64,000 bases of DNA, taken from Paenibacillus terrae. GTDB lineage: Bacteria; Bacillota; Bacilli; Paenibacillales; Paenibacillaceae. Under the pieces are notes generated by a model. That model was given only the letters and a program-made list of their open reading frames with translations, was not told the origin of the DNA and did no database searches. Positions 24,976-34,130 of this stretch are shown piece by piece; position 1 is the first letter of the stretch, and every line of letters starts with the position of its first letter. The stretch is from positions 672,875-736,874 of the forward strand of contig NZ_PNXQ01000016.1 in the NCBI RefSeq assembly GCF_005217525.1. Reading direction: 5' to 3'. The translations under genes and the position numbers were made by a program.

Positions 24976-25221
24976 TTATTGAATTAAATCAACCGCCTGC
25001 TGTGGTACAAAATAATCTACGCCGTTATAAACGACAACACCGTTCATTGCTGAATTTTTACCATTCAGAATGACGATATTTTTGTATACCATGACCACCT
25101 GTATTTCAGCCAATATTTGCGCGTTTGCTAATGATCGGTCCGACTGCATAGTTCATGCTGCCTTCTTTGGCATCTTTGATCGTTTTTACTTCCTCATCCG
25201 ATCTAACTATATTAAAGATGC
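24976..25221 (-). pseudogene. fragments of an unrecognised gene
   Basis: Two coding-like stretches lie in different minus-strand frames. One is upstream (KTIKDAKEGSMNYAVGPIIS) and closes at a TGA. The other is downstream (NGVVVYNGVDYFVPQQAV) and ends at TAA 24976-24978, just before a good terminator. The second piece resembles the end of a stalk/copper-amine-oxidase-like domain. Together they suggest a frameshifted or deleted small gene. No function can be given. Confidence 0.45.
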
Positions 25222-25238
25222 TCTCTGAAGTATTGGTC

Positions 25239-26378
25239 TCACTCTAATTGCCCCTGAATTACCGATACGATACTTTCACGCAGTGCATTGGCGTTTTGTG
25301 ACTTATATGGATCAGCATTAAAAAGGATTGCATCTGCTGTGTAGTTTTCTTTTATACGTCCCAATCTGTCCCCATATCCCAAAATATCAGCGGCGAACTC
25401 CGTGGCAGCCTGCCAAGCCTCTTTTCGAGTTAATCCACAGTCTACGAGTGTGTCTAATTCCTCAAGGTTGCGTCCATGTAACGAAGGTGTGGCAAAATCT
25501 GTACCGAACGCAATTCGTACGCCTGCTCTTTTGGCATAGCTGACAGCTTTAGGATGGGCTTCGGCGGCGCGGGCGGCGCGATCACAAATTTCCCTGTCGA
25601 GTGAAAGAACTCCAGACGGGTCTGCAGCAATTCGATAGATGGAAGCAGTAGGCACAAAGACTGTCCTGGATTGCGCAAGCCGGTTGGCTTGATCCTCGGT
25701 CAAATACATTCCATGCTCTATTGATTCCACGCCAGCGTCAATAGACCAGTCCACAGTAGGTCCGCCCCAGGTATGAACCATGACTTTAATGTTGCGTGCA
25801 TGGGCGCTACGCACAATAAAAGAGAATTCTTCCTCAGAAAAAATCGGGTTCAGCACTGTATCTGGTGACGATCCTAGTCCCCCTGTTGCAAGAATTTTAA
25901 TCCAGCTTGCCCCGGAATCAATAATTTCTGTTACCCGCCGTTCCAAATGCTTAAAGCCCCGTGCATCTCCGGCTCCAAGCATATCACCACAGGTGTAAAC
26001 TCTTAAAGGCTGGCTATAATGCTGACCTATATGCTTCACCGTACTTGGCAAAAGCCCCCCTGCATCACGCACTGAAGTCACTCCAGCCTGGAAGGTGGCC
26101 TCAAAGGCTTGCGCCTGCATCACTTCGATCTCCAGTTTATCCCGCTTCTCCTGGTCAGCATGATTAAAATCCGTCCATGCCAAATGCGTATGAAGGTCAA
26201 TTACGCCGGGGCTAATCCATAAGTCGCCATCTGGGCTATTTTGTTGGGCGTATGGAGATACGGACTCTGCAATGGACGAAAAACGACCATTAGTGATTGT
26301 TATATCGAATCGTTTCCCAACAATCCCCGCCACAAATATATTTTTGTAGGTTAACTCTTTTTGAATGTTATTTCCCAA
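25239..26378 (-). CDS. amidohydrolase (imidazolonepropionase-like)
   Basis: Metal-dependent hydrolase of the amidohydrolase superfamily (379 residues) with the full binuclear-site pattern: HTHLAW, the carboxylatable Lys in WIKILATGG, HTWGG, IEHGMY and GTDFA. The family includes prolidases and enzymes cutting acyl-amino acids or cyclic amides. I chose TTG at 26378 because GGGGG lies upstream and it overlaps the aminotransferase stop by 11 bases; the ATG at 26447 lies deep inside that gene. It is the last gene of the ABC importer operon, so it probably hydrolyses the imported compound or its product. Substrate unknown. Confidence 0.88.
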   Translation of the reverse strand: MGNNIQKELTYKNIFVAGIVGKRFDITITNGRFSSIAESVSPYAQQNSPDGDLWISPGVIDLHTHLAWTDFNHADQEKRDKLEIEVMQAQAFEATFQAGVTSVRDAGGLLPSTVKHIGQHYSQPLRVYTCGDMLGAGDARGFKHLERRVTEIIDSGASWIKILATGGLGSSPDTVLNPIFSEEEFSFIVRSAHARNIKVMVHTWGGPTVDWSIDAGVESIEHGMYLTEDQANRLAQSRTVFVPTASIYRIAADPSGVLSLDREICDRAARAAEAHPKAVSYAKRAGVRIAFGTDFATPSLHGRNLEELDTLVDCGLTRKEAWQAATEFAADILGYGDRLGRIKENYTADAILFNADPYKSQNANALRESIVSVIQGQLE

Positions 26379-27438
26379 CTTTATTCCCCCAGATTGACCT
26401 TTGGGCCGCCAGCGCATGATCAGGATCTTGATGCATAAGCTCTGCAAGCGTCAGGATGGCTTCTTCGACGCTTTGCTGATTTGCCTTCGCCCCAAAATGG
26501 TTAATTCGTAAGAGTTTATGATGCAATTCCCCATCTCCGGGTGCGACAATGCCCAGGGGCTGTTCGATATTGAGATTTCCGCCTTGAGGAATCCGAACCG
26601 TTGTAGTCAACGTTGAGTAGCTGTCTTTGTTACGCTGCCACGGTTCAAGGCCCAAGGCCGTAATGCCAGCAATTGCAGCGGATGTAGTTAAACGATGGCG
26701 GCGATTGACCGCTTCCAGACCTTCTTCTTCAATAAGCTTTAAGGCCTCTATAAGCGCCCGGGCTTCCAAGACAGGGATGTTGGGAGGAACCCGAAAGGGA
26801 GTCGCACTATCATGAGAACGCTTTAGGTCAAGCAAAGACAGAATGGAATTGCGCGGCGCATTTTTGTTGGAGGCCAGAAACTCCCAGCCACGTGAAGAAA
26901 TCCCCACAGCGCTGATCCCGTTAGGGCCGGCTAATGCTTTTTGCGCACCCACAGCTACAAAATCAATTCCCCACTCGTCCATCAGCACCGGTTCGCCCCC
27001 GATTGCTGAAACCGCATCTATCACGGTTATGATTTTTGACCGACGGGCAAGCTCCAAAATTTCCTTTGTTGGATTGGAGCCTCCTGTGACCACTTCCGCC
27101 TGCACGAAAGAAAGCGCACATGGGTTATATCGCTCAATCGCTGCGGCGACTTCATCTACAGTTACCACTTCATCAAAAGATGTTTTGAGCTCGATGACCT
27201 CTGCTCCACCACGCGCAAGCCAGTTACCAAAAATCGTTCCATAGGGACCTGTCACAATGTTTAGAATTGTACGGTCAGGCGCGGCTATGCCTGCTGCTAT
27301 GGCCTCGATTCCCAGGATCGCCTCGCCCGGTATGATGACTGGTGATTCTTGAGTGGACAGGAGTTTGGAGAGCAAGTTAGTTAGCGTATCAAACTCCGAT
27401 ATTGTAAGAGGTACAAATCCTTTATTATTTTGACTCAT
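26368..27438 (-). CDS. PLP-dependent aminotransferase (class V, alanine-glyoxylate type)
   Basis: Pyridoxal-phosphate aminotransferase of the AGXT/serine-pyruvate group (356 residues). The cofactor lysine sits in VAVGAQKALAGPNG, and the conserved VIDAVSAIGGEP (Asp stacking on PLP) precedes it; the N-terminal TGPYGTIFGNW loop binds phosphate. The start at 27438 follows GGAGG by 5 bases and overlaps the ABC ATPase gene by 14 bases. Sitting between an importer and an amidohydrolase, it probably transaminates an amino compound released from the transported substrate. The actual amino donor cannot be read from the sequence. Confidence 0.85.
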   Translation of the reverse strand: MSQNNKGFVPLTISEFDTLTNLLSKLLSTQESPVIIPGEAILGIEAIAAGIAAPDRTILNIVTGPYGTIFGNWLARGGAEVIELKTSFDEVVTVDEVAAAIERYNPCALSFVQAEVVTGGSNPTKEILELARRSKIITVIDAVSAIGGEPVLMDEWGIDFVAVGAQKALAGPNGISAVGISSRGWEFLASNKNAPRNSILSLLDLKRSHDSATPFRVPPNIPVLEARALIEALKLIEEEGLEAVNRRHRLTTSAAIAGITALGLEPWQRNKDSYSTLTTTVRIPQGGNLNIEQPLGIVAPGDGELHHKLLRINHFGAKANQQSVEEAILTLAELMHQDPDHALAAQRSIWGNKVGK

Positions 27439-28210
27439 AAATACCTCCTGCAGAATGGGATATTGGCATCTTGGGTACAGCAGACAAAAGCTCACGGCTA
27501 TAAGCCGTTTCAGGACGAGAAAAGAATTTCTCCTTGGGGTTGATCTCAACCAGCTTCCCCTGTCGCATTACAGCAACAATATCGCTTATGGCATTTATAA
27601 CTCCCAGATCATGAGAGATAAAAAGCATCGTAAGATTAAGCTCCGATTTGAGTGTGCTCAGCAGTTCAAGCATACTCCGTTGTACCGAAACATCCAGTGC
27701 GCTCGTTGGTTCATCTGCGATAAGTATGCTTGGCTCAACGCTTAATGCGCGGGCAATCGCTATCCGCTGACGCTGACCGCCGGAAAATTCGTGAGGGAAT
27801 CTGCCAAGGGCGCTTTCATCGATGTGAACACGTGCAAGCAGTTCCCTACATCTCTTGTCCACTTGAGTGCGGTCAACAATCTTGTGAAAAAGCAAGGCTT
27901 CGGCAAGGATTTGCCTGATCGTATGCTTTGGATTAAGCGAGGAATCCGGGTTTTGAAAAACCATTTGTATTCTTTTATGCTGCTCCCGGCTCCGTCGCTT
28001 GTCCAGTACCTGAGAACCCAGCATGATCCGGCCCTCATCCGGGGCGATCAGCCCGGCTATTACCCGCGCGAGGGTAGACTTTCCTGAACCCGATTCTCCC
28101 ACAAGACCAAGCGTGGTACGCTCCTGCAACTCCAGGCTTACTTGATCAAGCGCGGTGAACTTACCATAAGCAACCGTTATATTTTCTATCCGCAAGGCTG
28201 TTTTCATCAA
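27425..28210 (-). CDS. peptide-type ABC transporter ATP-binding protein (DppF/OppF-like)
   Basis: Cytoplasmic ATPase of a peptide/nickel-type importer (261 residues). Walker A GESGSGKS, the signature FSGGQRQR and Walker B ILIADEPTSALD are intact. It lacks the cysteine-rich C-terminal cluster motif seen in some OppD/DppD proteins. The start overlaps the end of the paired ATPase gene (28207-28965) by four bases. With the second ATPase, two permeases and the lipoprotein it forms a complete five-part importer. Confidence 0.93.
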   Translation of the reverse strand: MMKTALRIENITVAYGKFTALDQVSLELQERTTLGLVGESGSGKSTLARVIAGLIAPDEGRIMLGSQVLDKRRSREQHKRIQMVFQNPDSSLNPKHTIRQILAEALLFHKIVDRTQVDKRCRELLARVHIDESALGRFPHEFSGGQRQRIAIARALSVEPSILIADEPTSALDVSVQRSMLELLSTLKSELNLTMLFISHDLGVINAISDIVAVMRQGKLVEINPKEKFFSRPETAYSRELLSAVPKMPISHSAGGIYESK

Positions 28211-28965
28211 TCGGCGCTCCTTTCAAGATCCGGGAGAGGAAGCACTGAGCTTATCAGCAACTGTGTATACGGATTTTGCGGGTTTTGTAAAAGGGGCAAA
28301 GTGTCTCCCCGCTCTATGATTCTTCCCTCTTTCATAACGCAAAGCTTTGAGCACATCGAAGCAGCTACGGCAAGATTGTGCGTAACAAACACCATGGCAA
28401 AACCCAACTCCTTTTGAAGACGTGAAATAACGTCAATGATTTGCCGTTGAACCGTTACGTCAAGCGCCGTTGTTGGCTCATCACAAAGAAGGATGCGCGG
28501 CTTGCACGCCAAAGCCATCGCAATAACAATACGTTGACACTGGCCGCCTGAAAGCTGGCGGGGGTAACGGTCAGTATGCTTTAAGGAATCGGGAAGACCG
28601 AGCATTTCAAGCAGTTCCAAAGCTATTGTACGCGCGACCTTCCGGCTCACCTTCTGCCTGTAGTACACAACCTCGGCAAGCTGCCGGACCACCGGGCAGA
28701 GAGGGTCAAGTGCCCTTATCGGGTCTTGAAAAATCATTGCGCATCTGCCATTGCTCCTAATATTCCCGCCAACCTGTTCAATACCAGAGGGAAGCAGCCC
28801 TATAATGGAGCGCAGGGTGAGCGATTTTCCAGATCCGGATTCCCCCACAAGTCCTATGCTTTCGCCCGCTTCAACTTTAAGACTCACATTGGTGACCAAT
28901 TGATGATTCGATCGCGCCCTGAGCGACAAATTTTCCACTTCTAAAATTGGATTCATAGCATTCAT
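28207..28965 (-). CDS. peptide-type ABC transporter ATP-binding protein (DppD/OppD-like)
   Basis: Second ATPase of the importer (252 residues): Walker A GESGSGKS, signature LSGGQCQR and Walker B ILLCDEPTTALD. It is somewhat shorter than typical OppD. The ATG at 28965 overlaps the permease stop as ATGA and has GGAG 6 bases upstream; longer in-frame starts would run into the permease. OppD- and OppF-type ATPases normally work as a heterodimer. Confidence 0.93.
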   Translation of the reverse strand: MNAMNPILEVENLSLRARSNHQLVTNVSLKVEAGESIGLVGESGSGKSLTLRSIIGLLPSGIEQVGGNIRSNGRCAMIFQDPIRALDPLCPVVRQLAEVVYYRQKVSRKVARTIALELLEMLGLPDSLKHTDRYPRQLSGGQCQRIVIAMALACKPRILLCDEPTTALDVTVQRQIIDVISRLQKELGFAMVFVTHNLAVAASMCSKLCVMKEGRIIERGDTLPLLQNPQNPYTQLLISSVLPLPDLERSAD

Positions 28966-29828
28966 TTTCTTCTCCATATATCTGCTAGCCCATCGCCCAC
29001 AAGGGATAAGGCTATCCCCGTATATACCACCGCAAAGCCCGGGATGGCTGAAAGCCACCACTTTGTAGATATAAAGGGCTGCCCATCAGAAATCATCGTT
29101 CCCCAATCCGGAGTTGGCGGCGCAATGCCGATACCGAGATAGCCTAGCGTAACAATGGCCACCAGCAGAACAGCCATATCCGTCATAAGCACTACCACTG
29201 CTTGCGGTAGCACATTCGGCAGAAGATGGCGCAGTATGATTTTAATATTCGGGATTCCCAGTGTCTTGGCAGCGGCTATCCATTCCTGCTTGCGAAAGGA
29301 TGCGCTAAGCCCCTTGACCACACGAGCGTATACGATCCAGCCAACGAGAGCAAACGTAATATATATCCCCTGTTCACCCGTACCGCTTGCAAACGCCACG
29401 ATAATGACAATCAAATAAAAAGGGAACGCAATCAACGTATCGGTCAAAAGCGTGATAACCGTATCTACCCATTTACCATAATACCCGGCAAGCATTCCCA
29501 GAAACACCCCCATACAAAAAGGGATGATCTCCGCCAGCACCATAATCTTCAAATCAGTCCGTGCGGCATAGATCAGCCGTGTAAACAGATCACGCCCCAG
29601 TTGATCGGTTCCCAGCCAGTGTTCGAAGGACGGGGGTTGTAAAGTTGCCGAAATATTTGGATCAGAAGGCTGGTAGGGACTGATAACTGGTGCAAACACT
29701 GCAATGCCTATGAGTAACGCAAACATAATACTACCCCATAGAAGAGATGGAGTATTTAGTATTTTTCCCCAAGAGCGGTTGCTATGACCCGCCTTCTGAA
29801 TCTGAATATCTAGTTGCGTGCGTTTCAT
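28962..29828 (-). CDS. peptide-type ABC transporter permease (DppC-like)
   Basis: Inner-membrane permease of 288 residues with a cytoplasmic N-terminal tail, the OppC N-domain (FAPVISPYQPSDPN) and five or six membrane helices. The EAA-loop region AAKTLGIPNIKIILRHLLPN contacts the ATPases. It overlaps the DppB-like gene by four bases. Confidence 0.92.
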   Translation of the reverse strand: MKRTQLDIQIQKAGHSNRSWGKILNTPSLLWGSIMFALLIGIAVFAPVISPYQPSDPNISATLQPPSFEHWLGTDQLGRDLFTRLIYAARTDLKIMVLAEIIPFCMGVFLGMLAGYYGKWVDTVITLLTDTLIAFPFYLIVIIVAFASGTGEQGIYITFALVGWIVYARVVKGLSASFRKQEWIAAAKTLGIPNIKIILRHLLPNVLPQAVVVLMTDMAVLLVAIVTLGYLGIGIAPPTPDWGTMISDGQPFISTKWWLSAIPGFAVVYTGIALSLVGDGLADIWRRK

Positions 29829-30823
29829 TGTTCTCCTTTCGTCCTGGGATCAAGATACCCAGAAGCAACCTCAATCACAAAGCCGATGATGACCACAGAT
29901 AGCGCACAATAAAGAGCAATCCCCTGTATAACAGGAAAATCCCGGTTTGAAATGGCTGAAAATAACAGGCTTCCGATCCCCTTGAGACCAAAAACCTGTT
30001 CAATTACCAACGTGCCGCCCATCAGGTAGGCAATGTTTACGCCAAGCAGCATAAGAGCAGGAAGAGCGGAATTGCGCAGGACATGCTTTACCAGTATAAC
30101 CCTGCCGGGGATTCCCGCTGCCTTCAAGGTCACAACAAAATCAGATTCCAGCACTTCCAGCATCTGCGCTCTTAAAGAACGAACGAGCGAGGGAATTTGC
30201 GACAATCCGACAGTTATCGCAGGAAGGGCGAGACTGTACAAGATTCCAAGCCAGCCCTCGCCGACTCCCCCAACGGGAAACCAGTGAAGCCGAACGCTAA
30301 ATACCAGAATCAGTAGCAGTCCAACCCAAAAAATCGGCATACCGAGCGTTACAGCAGGCAGGATGCGTATCATATGATCAAGCAGTCCGTCTTTATGTGT
30401 TGCCGCAAGGGTGGCCAGTACCAGCGAAACGATGATGGCAAAAAGACAGGTCATTGCAATGAGCAGCAGCGTCACGGGGGCCCGCTCTGCAATCAACTCT
30501 CTTGAAGAAGTCTCAAAAACAATCGAAACGCCGGTATCACCGTGTGTAAAGAAATTGTGCACAAAGCCTATAAACTGCTCCCAAAGAGAACGATCCAGCC
30601 CCAACCTGTGACGCATACTCTCAATAGCCTCAGTTGTGGCGTATTCACCCAGAATCATTTTGGCGGGGTCTCCCGGTACCAGCCTTATGATGAAGAAGAC
30701 TGCCACCACCACACAGATGACTACGGATGCGGCTCTTATCATAGCACGCACAAGCCATTTGTGTGGGGAAGTTAGATTTGCAGACAATCCGGCAGACTTT
30801 TTAAATAAATTGTGGGCCGTCAA
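29825..30823 (-). CDS. peptide-type ABC transporter permease (DppB-like)
   Basis: Membrane permease (332 residues) with the DppB/OppB plan: an N-terminal helix followed by IRLVPGDPAKMILGEYAT, then a helical core. The EAA loop is TLKAAGIPGRVILVKHVLRN. It begins 5 bases after the solute-binding protein gene. The first 35 residues are longer than usual and the exact start is less certain; no better internal start with a ribosome site is evident. Confidence 0.92.
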   Translation of the reverse strand: MTAHNLFKKSAGLSANLTSPHKWLVRAMIRAASVVICVVVAVFFIIRLVPGDPAKMILGEYATTEAIESMRHRLGLDRSLWEQFIGFVHNFFTHGDTGVSIVFETSSRELIAERAPVTLLLIAMTCLFAIIVSLVLATLAATHKDGLLDHMIRILPAVTLGMPIFWVGLLLILVFSVRLHWFPVGGVGEGWLGILYSLALPAITVGLSQIPSLVRSLRAQMLEVLESDFVVTLKAAGIPGRVILVKHVLRNSALPALMLLGVNIAYLMGGTLVIEQVFGLKGIGSLLFSAISNRDFPVIQGIALYCALSVVIIGFVIEVASGYLDPRTKGEQ

Positions 30824-30827
30824 GGAT

Positions 30828-32432
30828 CTAATTACCTTTCACACGTACATCTTCAAAACGAACACTGTTATTGGGAAGCACGACCAGACCATCAACGGAA
30901 GAACGAACACCTTTCAGAATATCCGGATAATAAAGCGGGATGAAAGGCACCTCATCAGCAAGGATTTGTTGAAGCTTGGCGTAAATTCCCGCACGTTCTT
31001 CCCCATCAGGTGTTTTTTGCCCCTCGTGCAGGAGCTTGGTAACTTCATTGTTCGTGTAATGAGTCCAAAACGACTTGCTAAAGCCTTCCGGGTCTGTCTG
31101 GAAAGCGAGAATCGAGTTGGCTTCTGGAGAATCCGCTTGTCCGCTGTTGATCATTGCCGAAAAGTCATAGGCAAAGAAACGCTCGCGGAATGAGGCCAAC
31201 TCAACAGATTCAATTTGAATATCAATGCCGATCGTTTTGGCGGCCGCCTGAATAATCTGTGCCTCCTGAGTTCTTGAGTTGTTTCCAGAGGCAATGAGCA
31301 ATTTTGTAGAAAACCCATTAGGGAACTTTGATTTTGCAAGCTCTGCTTTGGCAGCGTTCGTATCAAAGCTGAGAGCTTTAATCGTATCGTTCGTGTTGTA
31401 GGGAATGGCTGGCGGCAAAAGCGAATTGGCTGGCTTTGCGAAACCAAAGGTAACCGCATTGGTCAATCCATTACGGTCAAGCGCCAACGCCAGCGCACGG
31501 CGAACGTGCACATCCGAAAAATGCTTGTCCAGGGTATTGAAGAACAATTGCTCTGTCACCCAGCTTCCATTGGTCGCCACTTTGGTATCCGTACCTTGTT
31601 TTAATTCATTTACATTTTCAAGAGCTACAGACTCAATAGCATCAATCGCGCCAGCCTTCAACTGGTTAATCGCTTGGCTGTCATCTTCAATGAGCTTGTA
31701 GACAAGTTCATTGATGTAGGGCTTGCCTTTCTGCCAATAGTATTTATTTTTGCTGAAAGTAAGATCACCGGCAGAATCCCATTTCTTAACGACAAAGGGA
31801 CCAGTACCGACCGGATTTTTGAAGAATTCTTTTTCCGAGACACCGCCGAAATCCTTTGGAAGAATACCATTGGAAAAGTTTGATAGTTCAGAAATAAACG
31901 GCGTATACGGCGTTTTAAGCTTAATTACGAGTGTTTTTTCATCTTTAGCCGAAAGCGAGGCCACCTGTGCTGCTATTGCAAGAGGACCTCCTACATTTAA
32001 ATGACGCTGAATTGAAAAAACCGCATCCTTGGCAGTAACTCCGGTTCCGTTTGAAAATTTCAAGCCATCGCGTAAAACAAAAGTATAGGTTAAACCATCT
32101 GCGCTTATACTGTGCGACTCTGCAAGCCAATCCACAATCTTTCCATCACTGTTAAAGGCGACCAGCGGCTCAAATACTTTGTCGATAGCAAAAGCATTAT
32201 TGGATGTAATCTGATTGTGCAGATCAAACGAGGTTACGGAAGCCGGGCGACCATATGTAAAGGTTCCCCCTTCTGCGGGTTGATCAGCGGTTTTGCTTGG
32301 GTTAGGAGTAGCATTTGTATTTTGACCTGTATCATTTTTGGAGCCGGAGCATCCTGCCACGAGAACCAATAAAAGCAATACTAAAGATCCAACTAAAAAC
32401 GGCTTCCTAAAAGATACAATAAGTTTGGACAT
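30828..32432 (-). CDS. ABC transporter solute-binding lipoprotein, family 5
   Basis: Substrate receptor of the importer (534 residues). The lipobox LVAGC follows a strong hydrophobic signal, then a Thr/Asn/Pro linker and the SBP_bac_5 fold with EGGTFTYGRPASVTSFD, FVLRDGLKFSNGTGVT and NPVGTGPFVVKKW. Family members bind oligopeptides, nickel chelates, opines or glycosides, so the ligand cannot be assigned. The start at 32432 follows GGGGAAAA; the ATG at 32462 has no ribosome site. It is the first gene of the operon and is divergent from a LysR gene. Confidence 0.92.
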   Translation of the reverse strand: MSKLIVSFRKPFLVGSLVLLLLVLVAGCSGSKNDTGQNTNATPNPSKTADQPAEGGTFTYGRPASVTSFDLHNQITSNNAFAIDKVFEPLVAFNSDGKIVDWLAESHSISADGLTYTFVLRDGLKFSNGTGVTAKDAVFSIQRHLNVGGPLAIAAQVASLSAKDEKTLVIKLKTPYTPFISELSNFSNGILPKDFGGVSEKEFFKNPVGTGPFVVKKWDSAGDLTFSKNKYYWQKGKPYINELVYKLIEDDSQAINQLKAGAIDAIESVALENVNELKQGTDTKVATNGSWVTEQLFFNTLDKHFSDVHVRRALALALDRNGLTNAVTFGFAKPANSLLPPAIPYNTNDTIKALSFDTNAAKAELAKSKFPNGFSTKLLIASGNNSRTQEAQIIQAAAKTIGIDIQIESVELASFRERFFAYDFSAMINSGQADSPEANSILAFQTDPEGFSKSFWTHYTNNEVTKLLHEGQKTPDGEERAGIYAKLQQILADEVPFIPLYYPDILKGVRSSVDGLVVLPNNSVRFEDVRVKGN

Positions 32433-32482
32433 CCCATTTTCCCCTTTTCTCCAATAAAACATATTGTCTTAATATGAATAGT

Positions 32483-32512
32483 ATTATGGGTGAACCCATT
32501 TGACATGTCAAA
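32483..32512 (-). promoter_or_regulatory. promoter of the ABC importer operon with two palindromes
   Basis: Minus-strand TTGACA (32506-32511) and CATAAT (32483-32488) are 17 bases apart. TTTGACATGTCAAA (32499-32512) is a perfect palindrome over the -35 box, and ATGGGTGAACCCAT (32486-32499) is a second, abutting palindrome over the spacer. These look like an operator. Confidence 0.6.
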
Positions 32513-32599
32513 CAGAATTAAATACCATAATTTAAAAAATTAAAGATAAAAGTAAGCATAGGGATTTTCCAGCCTGTGAACACATGGAGTTCATCGGGA

Positions 32600-32628
32600 T
32601 TGGGATTTTGATTAAAATATTGTATAAT
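32600..32628 (+). promoter_or_regulatory. candidate promoter of the lysR gene
   Basis: TTGGGA (32600-32605), 17 bases, then a perfect TATAAT (32623-32628), about 75 bases before the lysR start. Confidence 0.55.
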
Positions 32629-32703
32629 CAATCTATGATGTAATAGGTAAATCTTATAAGCCGACAACCATTATAAAAGCATATAAAAGGGGTCTACAAC
32701 TCG

Positions 32704-33621
32704 ATGGAATTCAGACAGCTTCAATACACCCTGCAAATTGCAGCGGAAAAAAACTTCTCACGCGCAGCGGAAAAATTGCACATTGCCCAACCTTCCCTGA
32801 GTCAGCAATTGTCCAAACTGGAAAAAGAGCTTGGGGTGCTGTTATTTCAACGCAATACAAGTACGGTGGAATTAACGCATGCAGGAGCAAGCTTTGTGGA
32901 ACAAGCGAAAAAGATCGTCGACGCCGTCGAGCAACTCCGACAGGAAATGGACGATATTTCTCAGTTGCGCAAAGGGAAGGTCGTCGTCGGCAGCATGCCT
33001 ATCACGGGTTCCCATTTGCTGCCGCATGTGCTGCCTGTGTTTAAGAAGGCGCACCCGGATATTGAAATTGTTTTGGTCGAGGATTCATCCATGAATCTAG
33101 AGAAAAAAACAGCCAGCGGCGATACCGATCTCAGCCTGCTTTCTCTCCCATTAGTAGAACCGACACTTTCCTATGTGCCTATCGGTGAAGAATGGATTGA
33201 TCTCGCTGTTCCCCCGGGTCACCCGCTGACTCTGCGCAAAAACGGCGACCAGCCGCAGCCTGTGCATATGGAAGAGCTGAAAGACGAACCTTTTGTCGTC
33301 CTGAAAAAAGGACAGGGCTTCCGCAAGCTGACGATGGACTTGTGCCATCAAGCGGGCTTTGAGCCGAATGTGGTGTTTGAAAGCACCAATATGGAAACCC
33401 TCCAATCGCTCGTAGCGACAGGGATGGGGGTGACACTCGTGCCTCGTTTCATCGCCCGGGCCGCCAGCAGCGAATTTGTTCCAGCATTGCTGCCACTGGC
33501 TGAACCGACGCCAAGCCGTACACTGGCCATTGCATATCGGAATGGGCGTTATTTATCCAAAGCGGCCGAGGCTTTTATTGAAACCTTCCGCGAAACGGTC
33601 AAACAGCTTTCCGAAAAGTAG
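32704..33621 (+). CDS. LysR-family transcriptional regulator
   Basis: DNA-binding regulator of 305 residues. The winged helix-turn-helix is residues 1-60 (FSRAAEKLHIAQPSLSQQLSKLEKELG), followed by the linker helix and a periplasmic-binding-protein-like effector domain from about 90. The layout resembles CynR/YwbI-type members. It is divergent from the dipeptide-type ABC operon with 271 bases between start codons, so that operon is a natural target, though LysR proteins can act elsewhere. AAAAGGGG serves as the ribosome site. The effector is not predictable. Confidence 0.93.
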   Translation: MEFRQLQYTLQIAAEKNFSRAAEKLHIAQPSLSQQLSKLEKELGVLLFQRNTSTVELTHAGASFVEQAKKIVDAVEQLRQEMDDISQLRKGKVVVGSMPITGSHLLPHVLPVFKKAHPDIEIVLVEDSSMNLEKKTASGDTDLSLLSLPLVEPTLSYVPIGEEWIDLAVPPGHPLTLRKNGDQPQPVHMEELKDEPFVVLKKGQGFRKLTMDLCHQAGFEPNVVFESTNMETLQSLVATGMGVTLVPRFIARAASSEFVPALLPLAEPTPSRTLAIAYRNGRYLSKAAEAFIETFRETVKQLSEK

Positions 33622-33629
33622 TCTCACGT

Positions 33630-33676
33630 AAAAAGACCGTCTTCCTCCCCAGCCAAAGCCAGAGAAGAAGACGGTC
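33630..33676 (-). terminator. strong minus-strand terminator
   Basis: GACCGTCTTC (33635-33644) pairs perfectly with GAAGACGGTC (33667-33676), with five T residues on the minus strand only (33630-33634). No T-run follows on the plus strand, so it does not serve lysR. It implies a minus-strand transcript starting near 34125. Confidence 0.8.
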
Positions 33677-33960
33677 CCGGGGCTAGACCCCTATACATTC
33701 CAAATTTAATGTTCAGTTCCATTAGGTTCGATTACAATGTTGCTATGCTGCTCCACCTGGTTTCAACGAACTTTATTTCATATTCCCTTGAATTCCATGT
33801 CAGCCTCGCCTGATTACCTTACACTTGCTCGGAAACTCCACTTTATCCATCCCGCATCACTTCTTTCCTTAAGGTCTCATGCCCTGGTTTCCCAAGAATG
33901 CCCTACCTCAGTTCCAATGTGCTGTGTGATCCCAAAGTGCCTGTCCTCGCCTTGTCGTGA
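33677..33960 (-). other. untranslated-looking remainder of the minus-strand transcript
   Basis: About 280 bases between the stop of the small ORF (33961) and the terminator. On the minus strand all frames are broken by stops. The best piece is DHDKARTGTLGSHSTLELR, directly continuing the small ORF in the +1 frame. A second short frame starts MELNIKFGMYRGLAPG and runs into the terminator. It may be a degenerated 3' part of a gene or a regulatory RNA. I recognise no RNase P, 6S, tmRNA or SRP consensus. Confidence 0.4.
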
Positions 33961-34101
33961 TCAGGGTCGCCCTGAATCCGGTGAACTTTTATCCTGATCA
34001 TAGCCCATTTCGTGATTATTGCCGACAACCTGTCTATTTAAGCCTCTCGGCCGTGACAGGCCATCCCTATTCGCCAGTTCGGATCTACTTTGGTTATCCA
34101 T
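33961..34101 (-). CDS. 46-residue hydrophilic protein, unknown
   Basis: A short frame with an excellent ribosome site (AGGAGG, 9 bases from ATG at 34101) behind a perfect TATAAT. The product begins MDNQSRSELANRDGLSRP, is rich in Asn, Gln, Asp, Arg and Ser, and has no hydrophobic segment, resembling disordered spore or stress peptides in composition only. The stop is part of CGA-CCC-TGA; a +1 shift there would extend it by about 20 residues. A strong terminator lies 285 bases downstream. No relative is recognised. Confidence 0.5.
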   Translation of the reverse strand: MDNQSRSELANRDGLSRPRGLNRQVVGNNHEMGYDQDKSSPDSGRP

Positions 34102-34130
34102 CGTTATCAACCTCCTGGTGTCGGGATACT

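Noticed and set aside
33630..34130. RNase P, 6S, tmRNA or SRP RNA
   Set aside because: None of the universally conserved segments of these RNAs is present.
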